A DNA stretch of 64,000 nt, taken from the NCBI GenBank assembly GCA_050998805.1, contig JBPCPV010000006.1:62001-126000 (forward strand). The letters run 5' to 3'. The DNA comes from JAICKM01 sp050998805. Lineage in GTDB: Bacteria > Chloroflexota > Chloroflexia > QHBQ01 > JAICKM01. This document shows, piece after piece, positions 38,912 through 47,615 of this stretch. The notes under the pieces were generated by a model, which did not search any database, was not told the DNA's origin, and saw only the letters and a program-made list of their open reading frames with translations. The position numbers were made by a program, and so were the translations under genes. How positions within the stretch are numbered: position 1 is the stretch's first letter; the number at the start of each line of letters is the position of its first letter.

Positions 38912-39902
38912 GACGATCGCGCGCATCGGCGAGCGGCTCGGCGTTCGTGTCAAGCTGGAGCCGGAGTTCGGCTATGTCGGGCGGATACTGCGCGCAGACG
39001 GCACAGTGAGCTACTTCCGAAACACGAACTTCGACCTCAACGGCCAAGGCGCGTCGGAGATCGCCCGCGACAAAGCCTACGCATCGTATTTCATGTCCCG
39101 GCTCGGCTACCCGGTGCCCGAAGGTCGCACCTTCTTCTCGCCGCCGATGCTCCGTTGGTCGGGGGCGAAGCGCGGCCTTGATGCCGCCTACGCATACGCC
39201 CGCGAACTCGGCTTCCCGGTGATCGTCAAGCCAAACTCCGGCAGCCAGGGACGGGCCGTCGCCCGTGTCTGGAACCGGCGGGAGTTGGAGCGCGCTCTGC
39301 GCGTCGTCTTCGTCGGCGAGTGCGACAATGTGGCCCTGGTGCAGCGCCCGGCACCAGGCGAGGACTATCGGATCGTGGTATTGGACGGGGCCGTGGTCTG
39401 CGCTTACAGACGCGCGCCGCTCTCGGTCATCGGCGACGGCAAGGCATCGATCCGCGCGCTGCTCGAACAGAAGCATGCTGCCTACACCGCATCGGGTCGC
39501 GACACTACTATCCCGTTGGACGACTTCCGCATCCCGATGCGCCTGGCGCGGCTCGGCCTAAGCCCCGGCTCGATACCCGCGCCCGACGAGCGGGTTGTGC
39601 TGATGGACAACGCCAACCTCTCGACCGGCGGCGAGGCGACCGACGTGAGCGGGGCCATCCACCCAGCCTACCGCGCGCTCGCGGTCTCCCTCACGCGCGA
39701 CATGGGGCTGCGATACTGCGGCGTAGACATCCTCGCCGCCGCCCCTATCGAGCAAGCCCCCGGCCCTTATGTCGTCCTCGAAGTCAACCCTGCCCCCGGC
39801 CTGGACCACTACGCCCAGCTCGGTCCGAACCAGGAGGCGGTTGTCGAGGCAATGTATGAGCAGATTCTACTGGCGATTTTGCACCGGCCCCACTCGGTCT
39901 AG
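38889..39902 (+). CDS. ATP-grasp ligase, cyanophycin-synthetase/RimK-like
   Basis: A 337-residue ATP-grasp protein from ATG 38889, which overlaps MurJ by 23 bases. The nucleotide-binding Lys region is FPVIVKPNSGSQGRAV. LVQRPAPGEDYRIVVLDG follows, then the NLSTGGEATDV segment shared with GshF and CphA, and the Mg-binding end VVLEVNPAPGLDHY. Such enzymes join a carboxylate to an amine with ATP. The substrate is unknown, but its position with radical SAM, GT4 and MurJ genes suggests a step on a lipid-linked or peptidic product. Confidence 0.85.
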   Translation: MQHFLAPETIARIGERLGVRVKLEPEFGYVGRILRADGTVSYFRNTNFDLNGQGASEIARDKAYASYFMSRLGYPVPEGRTFFSPPMLRWSGAKRGLDAAYAYARELGFPVIVKPNSGSQGRAVARVWNRRELERALRVVFVGECDNVALVQRPAPGEDYRIVVLDGAVVCAYRRAPLSVIGDGKASIRALLEQKHAAYTASGRDTTIPLDDFRIPMRLARLGLSPGSIPAPDERVVLMDNANLSTGGEATDVSGAIHPAYRALAVSLTRDMGLRYCGVDILAAAPIEQAPGPYVVLEVNPAPGLDHYAQLGPNQEAVVEAMYEQILLAILHRPHSV

Positions 39903-39905
39903 CTC

Positions 39906-39926
39906 TGAAAGCTGCAAGCTGTCAGC
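39906..39926. repeat. 7-bp tandem repeat, 3 units (TGAAAGC/TGCAAGC/TGTCAGC)
   Basis: Three in-register units just after the ATP-grasp stop. The TGA stop of the convergent 135-residue gene (39924-39922) lies inside the last unit. Confidence 0.55.
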
Positions 39927-40329
39927 GCCAGTCGGCGATTACGGCTCGCTGTACGACGATCGGCATATCGGGGTCGCCGCTGGTCGGTACAAGGGCGACT
40001 GCCTCGCGCCCGAACCAGGCAACGATGCCGACCATCTCCTCGCCACTCTCAAGCACAAGCGTGACCGGCTCCTGAGCGTGTTGGCTGTCGGCCAGGAAGC
40101 CGGTGAGCCGCTTACGGAACATCTCGCGGCGCGTGGTAAGCGCATTAAGCGGAACTTCGAAATAGGCCGCCAGCTTGGCGAGCGCCGCGTCGTCTTCGCC
40201 CATCCGCCGGTGCTTGACTTCGAGCAAATGCACATCTTTGGAGGAAATACCTGTGGCCTCGGCAATCTCCCACGGGGTGACGCCGCCTTTGACGGCGCGC
40301 ATGAACTTCAAGTAGTCGCTAAGGCTCAT
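39922..40329 (-). CDS. HTH plus Hfq/Sm-like domain protein (short)
   Basis: A 135-residue protein. Residues 1-65 read as a helix-turn-helix (TPWEIAEATGISSKDVHLLEV). Residues 76-135 read like an Sm fold: PVTLVLESGEEMVGIVAWFG aligns with the Sm1 strands of Hfq (VxIxLxNGxxLxGxIxxF), and VVQRAVIADW occupies the place of Hfq's YKHAIS motif. The HTH and Sm-like assignments are mine from pattern and were not checked by a search. Its ATG overlaps the stop of the longer HTH-Sm gene upstream (ATGA, 40326-40329), so the two are translationally coupled. Confidence 0.6.
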   Translation of the reverse strand: MSLSDYLKFMRAVKGGVTPWEIAEATGISSKDVHLLEVKHRRMGEDDAALAKLAAYFEVPLNALTTRREMFRKRLTGFLADSQHAQEPVTLVLESGEEMVGIVAWFGREAVALVPTSGDPDMPIVVQRAVIADWR

Positions 40330-41411
40330 TTCGCGTCCTCTGGGCTCTTGGCGGCGGCTTCGGCGGCTGCCGCCTTCTTCGTCTTGCGCGGGGCGCGCGG
40401 CTTGGGGGCCGGGGCCGTCTCCGCGGCCGGTGCCTCTGCGGCGGTTGGTGACGCCGCTTCGGGGGCAGCGAATTCAGGCGCGCCGCTACCTGGGAAGGGG
40501 GCGATGTCTTTGGGCTCGGCGAAAGGCTTCGCAGTGGTGGGAGCCGTGCCGTCGCCGGGGCTGATCCGATGGTAGTAGGCCACTGCCAGCTTGCGTAGCA
40601 CGATCTGTTCAGCGCCACGTGGTGTATCATGCTCGAGGGTGAGAGTGTAGGGCGTGAAATCAACGATCCGTCCCTCGAACGCCTGGCCGTTGAACAACGC
40701 CACCCGGAAAGCCGAGCCGAGCTCGCGCTGCTCGGCCAAATAGACGGCTTCGCGGTCATCTTTCAGGCCCGGCCACTGTCCGAAGTGGACTTTGGCCGGC
40801 GGGGCCTGAGCGAGTGCGTCTTCGCGGAGCTTCTTGATCCATTCACGGGCATCGAAGCGGGTGATCTCGGCCATGCCCCGCCCGAACTCGGTCTCGATTT
40901 CGGCTGTGCTGCGGTTGAGGCGGGCGGCGAGGCGCATGACTTCGGTGATCTGGCCGTCAGTGGCCGGCATGATCACCGGCTCCCGGCGGCTTGGGCCGGG
41001 ACGCGGCGGGCGTCCCCCGTCATTCATGGGCTGGCGCGGCGGTCGGTCCCCTGCCGGTGGGCCGCCGTAAGGGGCTGGCGGCTGGTAGGGCCGGGGAGCT
41101 ACAGAGCCAGGCGTCTGGGCTACAGCCTGCGGTGCCTGTGCCGTCGTCGCGTCGCCCTGGGCCGCGGCCGGCTGGTACGCCGCCGTGCTCGCCGCCCCGG
41201 CTTCGGCGGGCGGAGCCTCCACCGACGGCGGGGGCACGAGTTCGCCCGGCTTCACCCAGAGCACCTTGCTCAAGACCTTGAGATGGTTAGGCGAGATCTC
41301 CTCCAGGTTTGCTTCGTAGCTCTCCAAGACGCGCACGGCGATACCGGTGCGGGCGCTTAACTGAGCCAGAGTGAAGCTCTTGCGCTCACGGACTTGCTTC
41401 AAACGGTTCAC
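40326..41411 (-). CDS. XRE-type HTH plus Hfq/Sm-like domain protein (long)
   Basis: A 361-residue protein from GTG 41411 (AAAGGAG upstream). Residues 1-58 are a clear XRE/HTH_3 domain (FTLAQLSARTGIAVRVLESYE). Residues 59-148 are a Pro/Ala/Gln linker. Residues 150-200 are a helical module (GQITEVMRLAARLNRS, then EITRFDAREWIKKL) like that seen in some recombination proteins. Residues 222-283 look Sm-like: AFRVALFNGQAFEGRIVDF, then VLRKLAVAYYHRI where Hfq has YKHAIS. An Ala/Lys/Pro basic tail ends the protein. I know of no described family with this order. A TATAAT box lies at 41465-41460, about 50 bases before the start. Confidence 0.65.
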   Translation of the reverse strand: MNRLKQVRERKSFTLAQLSARTGIAVRVLESYEANLEEISPNHLKVLSKVLWVKPGELVPPPSVEAPPAEAGAASTAAYQPAAAQGDATTAQAPQAVAQTPGSVAPRPYQPPAPYGGPPAGDRPPRQPMNDGGRPPRPGPSRREPVIMPATDGQITEVMRLAARLNRSTAEIETEFGRGMAEITRFDAREWIKKLREDALAQAPPAKVHFGQWPGLKDDREAVYLAEQRELGSAFRVALFNGQAFEGRIVDFTPYTLTLEHDTPRGAEQIVLRKLAVAYYHRISPGDGTAPTTAKPFAEPKDIAPFPGSGAPEFAAPEAASPTAAEAPAAETAPAPKPRAPRKTKKAAAAEAAAKSPEDAK

Positions 41412-41526
41412 GCTTCGACTCCTTTACTAGTTGCCTTTTAGGTGTGGCTACACAGGCGCATTATACCCCATACCGCAATCGACCGCAATATCCGACTGTG
41501 CGTATGCTGTAGTGTCCAGTATATGG

Positions 41527-41532
41527 TATCAT
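41527..41532 (+). promoter_or_regulatory. TATCAT -10 box, leaderless start
   Basis: TATCAT-GGGCGC-ATG at 41527-41541: six bases between the box and the start codon, and no ribosome site. The same GGGCGC spacer is used at 58427. Confidence 0.5.
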
Positions 41533-41538
41533 GGGCGC

Positions 41539-44085
41539 ATGTTGACCGACCGGTACCGCCATCCAGTGACGTTCCTGCTGCTCCTCGCACTTGGGCTGCT
41601 CGCCGTGGGGCTGTTGAGCCTGCGGCTTGCGTCGCTCGGCCCTCTCAGCTTCGCGCCCGACGATCCGACCATCGGGGCGGACGGCTTCTACCCGCCCGAA
41701 ACCCCGACAGGCGGAGTCCGGTTCCGCTGGAGCCGCCCCGAGGCCGGCTTTCTGCTGCCTGCGCTTGCCGCCCGACAGAGCTATGCCGTCGAACTCGCGG
41801 CCCCACGCCCGGCGGGAGTGCCGCAACCGGAAGGCATCAGCCTTACAGCGAACGGCACGAGCGCACATATCGTGCCCAGCGCAGGCTTCGCCACATACAC
41901 AATAACGGCGGATAGCCAAATCGGGTTGCAAAACTCACTGGCGCTTATCGCCGCAGGCTTCACAGATAGCTTCTATCCCTCGGCACACGACTCACGCCTG
42001 CTGATGCTCGCTGTGCGTCGGGTGAGCGTGCTACCTGTGGCTGGGCCGTTCGGCCTGTTCTGGCCGGCACCCTTGCCCGGCATCGCGGCGCTGCTGATCC
42101 CGGCGCTGGCCTTCGCGGTGGCGCGGCGCGGCTGGGGGCTGCTCGCCGCCTTCGCATCGGCGCTGCTGGTAGGCATCGGCTTTTGGGCCGTCCCACCCCC
42201 CCTGCTCCCGGCTGCGACGGCGTTAGTGGCTGCTTTTCTGGCGATATGTGCCGCAGCGTTGCTTTTGCTCCAAAGCGGACCGACTCTTGAGGAGCGCCTC
42301 AGCGCGCTCTTGTCGCACCCGCGCCGGGGCCGCGCAGCCGAGTGGGTCGGGCTAACCGCTATCTTCGCGGGCCTGGCACTGGTCGCCACATGGCCTCTGA
42401 CGACGAGGCTAGGCGATGCGGTGCCTGGGCCGCCGGGGGACAACTTCGCTTTCCTGTACAAGATATGGTGGGTGCGGACGGCGCTCGGCAGCGGCGCTAA
42501 CCTCTTCAACGACCCGCATGTCTTCTTCCCTTTCGGCTTCAACTTCGGGCGCGGAGAGCCGACGCTGCCGAACACCCTGCCGGGGGCGGCGCTTGCGGCG
42601 TTTTTCGGGGATGCTGCGGGCTACAACCTTGTGCTGCTCGCTGGCTTCGTACTGTCGGGGCTGGCGACCTATGCGCTGGCACGCGAGGTCGGCTGCGGGC
42701 GAGGCGGGGCGCTCATCGCTGGCGTGGTCTTCATGCTCGCGCCCTACCGGCTGGCGCAGGCGAGCGGCCACCTCCAGATCGCCGCCACCCAGTGGCTGCC
42801 GCTCACGCTGCTCTTCGCGGAGCGAGCGTTGCGGCGCGGATGGCGCTGGGCTGCCTTTGCCGGCCTCTGTTACGGGCTGAACGCGCTCACCGCCTGGTAC
42901 TACGCGATCATCGGCGGCGCGATGCTCGGCGTCTACATGCTCGTGCGCCTTTGGCAGGAACGCACAACCCTCAGGGCGCGTGCCCCCGGCACTGTCATTC
43001 TTCGCTGCACTCAGAATCTCAAGGCGTTCCTTGCCTTCGCCGTCGTAGCCAGTCTGGTGACGCTGCCTGGGCTGGTGGTCGCCCTCGGTGCCGCCGGGGA
43101 AGCCCCATTGACCCACTCCGCGAAGGCCGCCGATGAGAACTCGGCCAGCCTCGCCGACTACCTTGTGCCGAACGAGCTACAGCCGCTCTGGGGCATGGCA
43201 GCTATGAAGGTCAAAGCCAGCGAGAACCCAATCGAGAGCGTGCTTTATCTGGGTGTGCCGGCGCTGCTGCTGGCGGGCGTCGCGCTGCTGGGCAAGCGTC
43301 GGAGGGCGTGGGCGTGGGCGGCGGCTGGCGTCGTCTGCCTGGTTCTGTCTCTCGGCCTGACGCTGCGGGTGCTGCCCGGCGAGGCGGTCACGCTCGGCGG
43401 CACGCCGATGCCGATGCCCGCCCGCCTGCTGTTCGACTACGTGCCCGGCTTCAACAGCCTGCGTGCCTATGCCCGCTTCGGGGGCGCGGTCGCGTTGGCG
43501 GTCGCGGTGCTCTCGGGCATCGGCGCGACACGGCTGGCCCGCAGCACACGCATGGGACGCGGGCGTATCGCGCTGACCACCGGGCTGCTCGGCTTCGTGC
43601 TGCTCGACCTCTGGAGCGCGCCGAACGCCTGGGGGCTGACCGCCGTGGCGCCTGACGCTGTCTCTGGTTGGCTCTCATCGCAGTCGGACGGAGGTGCCGT
43701 CATGCGCCTGCCCCTGACCGCAGCCATCTCGGGGCCGCCGCTCTACGCGGGCACCGCCTATGGGCACCCTCTGGCCTACGGCTATGAGACGTTCGAGCCG
43801 CCTGCGTTCAGCGCGGCCCGCCCGGTGCTCGCCCACTTCCCCAGCAAGCCGGCGTTCGACCTGCTGAGGATCTGGGGCGTGCGCTACGTCGTCGTCGCCG
43901 CGAGCAGCTACGGCCCCGACTGGCAATCCACCCGCACCTACTTCGACGGCCTGCCCGACTGGTCGCGGGTCTACCAGGCCCCCCAGCCGGTCAGATACCA
44001 GGCCCCCTTCTGGCTCGGCGACATCCAGCCCGATTTCCGTGACGCCTTCGCCCCAGATGAGATGGTGGTCTACCGGCTCAGGTAA
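41539..44085 (+). CDS. Large multi-helix membrane protein (GT-C/YfhO-like)
   Basis: An 848-residue protein from ATG 41539. One helix opens it, followed by a short beta-rich periplasmic part (~35-140). About a dozen helices then follow, with a loop (DNFAFLYKIWWVRTALG, LFNDPHVFFPFGFNFG) shared with the protein at 44141. The C-terminal ~200 residues are soluble. The loop pattern 'D-N-x-x-WW ... P-x-G' is common in GT-C-like enzymes that glycosylate lipids or proteins. The upstream in-frame ATG (41431) is disfavoured by the -10 box just before 41539. Confidence 0.65.
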   Translation: MLTDRYRHPVTFLLLLALGLLAVGLLSLRLASLGPLSFAPDDPTIGADGFYPPETPTGGVRFRWSRPEAGFLLPALAARQSYAVELAAPRPAGVPQPEGISLTANGTSAHIVPSAGFATYTITADSQIGLQNSLALIAAGFTDSFYPSAHDSRLLMLAVRRVSVLPVAGPFGLFWPAPLPGIAALLIPALAFAVARRGWGLLAAFASALLVGIGFWAVPPPLLPAATALVAAFLAICAAALLLLQSGPTLEERLSALLSHPRRGRAAEWVGLTAIFAGLALVATWPLTTRLGDAVPGPPGDNFAFLYKIWWVRTALGSGANLFNDPHVFFPFGFNFGRGEPTLPNTLPGAALAAFFGDAAGYNLVLLAGFVLSGLATYALAREVGCGRGGALIAGVVFMLAPYRLAQASGHLQIAATQWLPLTLLFAERALRRGWRWAAFAGLCYGLNALTAWYYAIIGGAMLGVYMLVRLWQERTTLRARAPGTVILRCTQNLKAFLAFAVVASLVTLPGLVVALGAAGEAPLTHSAKAADENSASLADYLVPNELQPLWGMAAMKVKASENPIESVLYLGVPALLLAGVALLGKRRRAWAWAAAGVVCLVLSLGLTLRVLPGEAVTLGGTPMPMPARLLFDYVPGFNSLRAYARFGGAVALAVAVLSGIGATRLARSTRMGRGRIALTTGLLGFVLLDLWSAPNAWGLTAVAPDAVSGWLSSQSDGGAVMRLPLTAAISGPPLYAGTAYGHPLAYGYETFEPPAFSAARPVLAHFPSKPAFDLLRIWGVRYVVVAASSYGPDWQSTRTYFDGLPDWSRVYQAPQPVRYQAPFWLGDIQPDFRDAFAPDEMVVYRLR

Positions 44086-44140
44086 GTGCGCTATCATTTT
44101 CCCCATGTGGGAAGAATGATCACCATCGGCTCGATGTAGC

Positions 44141-46345
44141 TCAAGGCGCGAAATGAACGTCCTGCAAACCGAGGCTCAGAGTGCGGGTGTCGGCTCCACC
44201 GGGGGATTGGCCGCCTTCGGGGACGACGAGCCGCAGTTCGGTCGTGCCTGAGGGGAAGTCGAGCATAGGCGTTTGCAGGGAGACGAAATCGCCAGCCGGC
44301 ACAGTGGCAGTGTAGACACGGTTGTTGCCCTGCCAGACTTCGAGAGTGCGCGGGCGGGCGAAGCTGGTGACGCGGGCGGCAAGGGAGAGGCGGACCGGTG
44401 CTGGGGTTTCGACGCAGATGGTGGCCTGGCCGCCGTCTATCCACCGGAAGGGCCTGCCTGCCTGCGTCTCCAGATCGTGCCAAGAATCGCCGATCTGCAA
44501 GCTCGGCGCGGAGAGAGCTGCGCCGGCTTTGGGACGGTAAATCGCCATCAGATCATCGGTATAGATCGGTGGGCCGTCGGCCACCTGCTTGATCAGCGCG
44601 CCGAGCGCGTTTGCTTCGTCGCCGGAGACGAGCGTGCCGGTCTCCACATCAACGCGGGCGTAGCTGACGATGTAGGCGATGCCGTAGCTGTGCAGCACGG
44701 CGAGCGGTTCGGCGTTTGTCGCCGGGGAGACGATGTCGCTGTCGCCGAGGGCGAGGGGCTTGACGAAGCGGTAGAGCGGCGAGCAGGGCAGCGCGTTGCG
44801 GTTTTCGACGGTGCGAGAGATATAGCCCGCGAGGATCGGTCGCCCGTGGACGGTCTGGTAGAGCATCCGCTTCGATAGCGGGGCCACTCGCACCTGCACG
44901 AACGGCAGCTCGAGGATCGGACCCTGGCCCGGCGCGGCAGCCAGAGCCGAGGGTCCGGGTGGGAGCGTCACGCGACGGTCGCTGCGGGCGTACATTGGCA
45001 GTTCAATGACCAGGGCGGCAAAGAGCGCAGCGGCAACCAACGGCACGCCGACGCGGGGCAGTCGCCGTGCGCGTGCCAACAGCCCCGTGCAGGCCCAACC
45101 TCCCAGCACGGCCATCGCCAACAGGGTCAGCACCTCGAAGCGTTCGACCTTGCCGATCAGGTTGAGTATCGGCAGCCGACCGAGCAGCGCGAACGGCAGC
45201 GGGATGCTGTGGCCGCCGAAGTCGCGCACGCCGGCGACCTGCAAAGTCGTGCCCATCGCGCAGGTCGCCCCGCCGAGCGCGAGCAGCCCCCAGAAGACCG
45301 CCTCCCGTCGCCTCCGGCGCAGCCGCCAGAGGCCAAGCAGCGCCAGTAGAATAGACGCCACGCCAAGGCCGAGGTAGCCGGGCACCGTGTTCGGATCCAG
45401 CCCCTGCCACCAAGGCGCATTCTCTCCCAACCACGGGTGATCCGGTGGCGGCAGCACGAAACTCAGCAGGTCGGCGGCGTGGACGCCCTGCTGCCCGGTC
45501 GCCTCCACAGTGATCCGCTCAGTCTGTGTGCTCTGCCACGCGCCGTAGGCATACGGCCCACCCAGCAGCAGCGCGGTCACGGCGAACGCCGGGATGATGC
45601 GGAGGGACCGGCGTCGGGGGATCGAGTGGAGCGTGTAGGCCGCCATGAAGATCACCAGCAGCACCTCGTAGTAAGCGTTGACAAGCATAGCCAGCACCAA
45701 GTAGACGGCGGCGAGCGCGGCCCAACGGCGAGACGCTGTGTCCCAGGCGCGCATCCAGGCTTCGGCGGCGAACGGCACCCATTGGAGCGCGAGGATGTTG
45801 ATCTGCTTCTGCGCGTCGAGGCTATAGGCGGTGAAGGCGAAGACCACGCCTCCGAGAAACGCGGCGATATGGCGGACCGCGCCGGAGGGAGGGGGCGGGC
45901 CGGAGCCTGCCGGGCGACCGAGGCAGTAGAGGACGACCCGGTACGCGGCATAGCCGGTGAGCGTGTAGCAGGCGAGGACGACGGTGTTGTAGGCGGCAAA
46001 CACGCCCAAAAGGAGCTGCGGCACCAGCCCGATCAAGCCGTTCGGCAGGGCGAGGTCGTGCAGGTAGAGGTCAACCCCGTATGGGTAGTAGAGCAGGTCG
46101 GTGTGGAACGGGTTGGTGTGGCGCACGAGCAACGACTCTTTGACCCACCAGAGGTTCCAGAGGTTCTGGTCGCGGTCTGGGATCAGGTTGCCGGTTATCC
46201 GGCTGTCGAAGTGGAGCACGGTCGGCCAGGTGAACAGCACAGCGAGGGCGAAATAGGCGAGAAGCGCGAGCAGGTGCGGCAGCCAGGGCGGCGGACTGGA
46301 CCGTACGGGGGCGCTGTTCGCCGCCTCAGACTGGGACGCCGGCAA
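44141..46345 (-). CDS. Large multi-helix membrane protein (GT-C/YfhO-like)
   Basis: A 734-residue protein with about eleven helices and a 270-residue C-terminal soluble part ending in a beta-sandwich-like segment. The first loop (DRDQNLWNLWWVKESLLV, PFHTDLLYYPYGVDLYLHDL) is related to that of the protein at 41539, so they are paralogues. The apparent start is TTG 46345, inside the end of hutI, with GGAG 10 bases upstream. Co-transcription with hutI is likely from the 20-base overlap, although the functions look unrelated. Confidence 0.65.
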   Translation of the reverse strand: MPASQSEAANSAPVRSSPPPWLPHLLALLAYFALAVLFTWPTVLHFDSRITGNLIPDRDQNLWNLWWVKESLLVRHTNPFHTDLLYYPYGVDLYLHDLALPNGLIGLVPQLLLGVFAAYNTVVLACYTLTGYAAYRVVLYCLGRPAGSGPPPPSGAVRHIAAFLGGVVFAFTAYSLDAQKQINILALQWVPFAAEAWMRAWDTASRRWAALAAVYLVLAMLVNAYYEVLLVIFMAAYTLHSIPRRRSLRIIPAFAVTALLLGGPYAYGAWQSTQTERITVEATGQQGVHAADLLSFVLPPPDHPWLGENAPWWQGLDPNTVPGYLGLGVASILLALLGLWRLRRRRREAVFWGLLALGGATCAMGTTLQVAGVRDFGGHSIPLPFALLGRLPILNLIGKVERFEVLTLLAMAVLGGWACTGLLARARRLPRVGVPLVAAALFAALVIELPMYARSDRRVTLPPGPSALAAAPGQGPILELPFVQVRVAPLSKRMLYQTVHGRPILAGYISRTVENRNALPCSPLYRFVKPLALGDSDIVSPATNAEPLAVLHSYGIAYIVSYARVDVETGTLVSGDEANALGALIKQVADGPPIYTDDLMAIYRPKAGAALSAPSLQIGDSWHDLETQAGRPFRWIDGGQATICVETPAPVRLSLAARVTSFARPRTLEVWQGNNRVYTATVPAGDFVSLQTPMLDFPSGTTELRLVVPEGGQSPGGADTRTLSLGLQDVHFAP

Positions 46346-47615
46346 GGATCACCTGCTCCACGAGGTTCACGCCGAGGTGGTAGGGGATATGGCGGTAGTT
46401 CGGTGCCGCCCAGATCACCAGGTCGGCGCGCTTGCCGGATTCGAGGCTGCCGACTTCGCGCGCCCAACCGGTGCCGAGTGCGTGCGCGGCGTTGATCGTC
46501 GTGGCGACCAGGGCCTCGGCGGGCGTCATCTCCATGCAGAGGCACGCCAGCGAGATCATCAGCGCCAGGTTTTCGCAGAGGCAGGTGCCGGGGTTGCAGT
46601 CGGTTGCCACCGCCACCGGCACACCCGCGGCGATAAGCGCACGCGCAGGCGCGAAACGCCCGAGGCCGAGCCCGGTACCCGGCAGCAGCACGGCTGTCAC
46701 GCCCGCCCCAGCGAGCGCAGCGATCTCGGCGTCGTCCAGTACAAGCAAATGATCGGCGGAGAGGGCGTGCAGCTCTGCGGCGAGGTCGGCAGCCCCGATC
46801 TGGGCGAACTCGTTGGCATGGAGGCGCACCGGCAGGCCGAGCGACTGTGCAGCCTCGAGGAGCCGCCGCGCCTGAGTGGCATCGAACGCGCCCTCGTCGC
46901 AGAACACGTCGCACGTCTCGGCCAGCCCCGCAGCGACCACTGCGGGCAGGGTCTCGCCCACCAGCAGGTCAATGTAAGCGTCGGGCCGGTCGCGGTACTC
47001 CAACGGCACGGCGTGCGCGCCCAGAAACGTCGGGCAGATACGCGGCACCGGCCCCTGCTCCTGGGCCAGGCGGATCGCCGTCAGGCTGCGTAACTCGGCC
47101 TCGGTGCTGAGGCCGTAGCCGCTCTTAACCTCGACCGAAGTGGTGCCGTAGGCGAGCATCGCATGCAGGTGGGGGACCATTCCGGCGGCGAGTTCCTGGG
47201 CCGAAGCTGCCCGCGTCGCACGCACGGTGGACATGATCCCACCGCCCGCCGCGAGTATCTCAAGGTAACCCGCACCCTGTAACCTCTGTTCGTACTCGTG
47301 CTCGCGGCTTCCCGCGAAGACCAGGTGGGTGTGCGCGTCCACCAGCCCCGGCGTCACCACACGCCCCGTCACGTCTATCACCCGCGTCCCCGGCCCGCCC
47401 CAAGCCGTCACCACGTCATCGCTCGTCCCAACCGCCAGGATAGAATCCCCGCGCACCGCCACGGCCCCGTCCACAATCAGCCCCAATTCGGCCTGCCTTG
47501 CCCCCCGCCGCGCCTCCGTCGTTCCCGCCATAGTCACCAACTCAGCCGCGTGCGCCACGATCAGATCCGCCCCCCCTTCCTCCCGACCACTGACCACCGA
47601 CCACTGACCACTCAC
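46326..47615 (-). CDS. hutI: Imidazolonepropionase
   Basis: A 429-residue amidohydrolase. VDAHTHLVFAGSRE gives the metal-binding HxH. EVKSGYGLSTEAELRSL and RLHANEFAQIG with the metal His are typical. ATDCNPGTCLCENLALMISLACLCMEMTP is the HutI-specific C-terminal segment. It would open the imidazolone ring in histidine breakdown (to formiminoglutamate). The N-terminal ~10 residues (SGQWSVVSGR) come from a TGACCAC heptamer tract. The GTG at 47615 overlaps the stop of the SGNH gene (GTGA). No other hut gene is in view. Confidence 0.9.
   Translation of the reverse strand: MSGQWSVVSGREEGGADLIVAHAAELVTMAGTTEARRGARQAELGLIVDGAVAVRGDSILAVGTSDDVVTAWGGPGTRVIDVTGRVVTPGLVDAHTHLVFAGSREHEYEQRLQGAGYLEILAAGGGIMSTVRATRAASAQELAAGMVPHLHAMLAYGTTSVEVKSGYGLSTEAELRSLTAIRLAQEQGPVPRICPTFLGAHAVPLEYRDRPDAYIDLLVGETLPAVVAAGLAETCDVFCDEGAFDATQARRLLEAAQSLGLPVRLHANEFAQIGAADLAAELHALSADHLLVLDDAEIAALAGAGVTAVLLPGTGLGLGRFAPARALIAAGVPVAVATDCNPGTCLCENLALMISLACLCMEMTPAEALVATTINAAHALGTGWAREVGSLESGKRADLVIWAAPNYRHIPYHLGVNLVEQVILAGVPV
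47584..47611. repeat. 7-bp tandem repeat, 4 units (CGACCAC/TGACCAC) at the hutI start
   Basis: CGACCAC-TGACCAC-CGACCAC-TGACCAC in register. It encodes, on the minus strand, hutI codons 2-11. Confidence 0.85.

Noticed and set aside
41431..41538. Upstream in-frame start of the 848-residue membrane protein
   Set aside because: The segment contains the -10 box and has no ribosome site; the hydrophobic start fits ATG 41539.
46326..46345. Functional link between hutI and the overlapping membrane protein
   Set aside because: The overlap shows co-transcription only; no histidine-degradation partner is present, so no pathway link is claimed.
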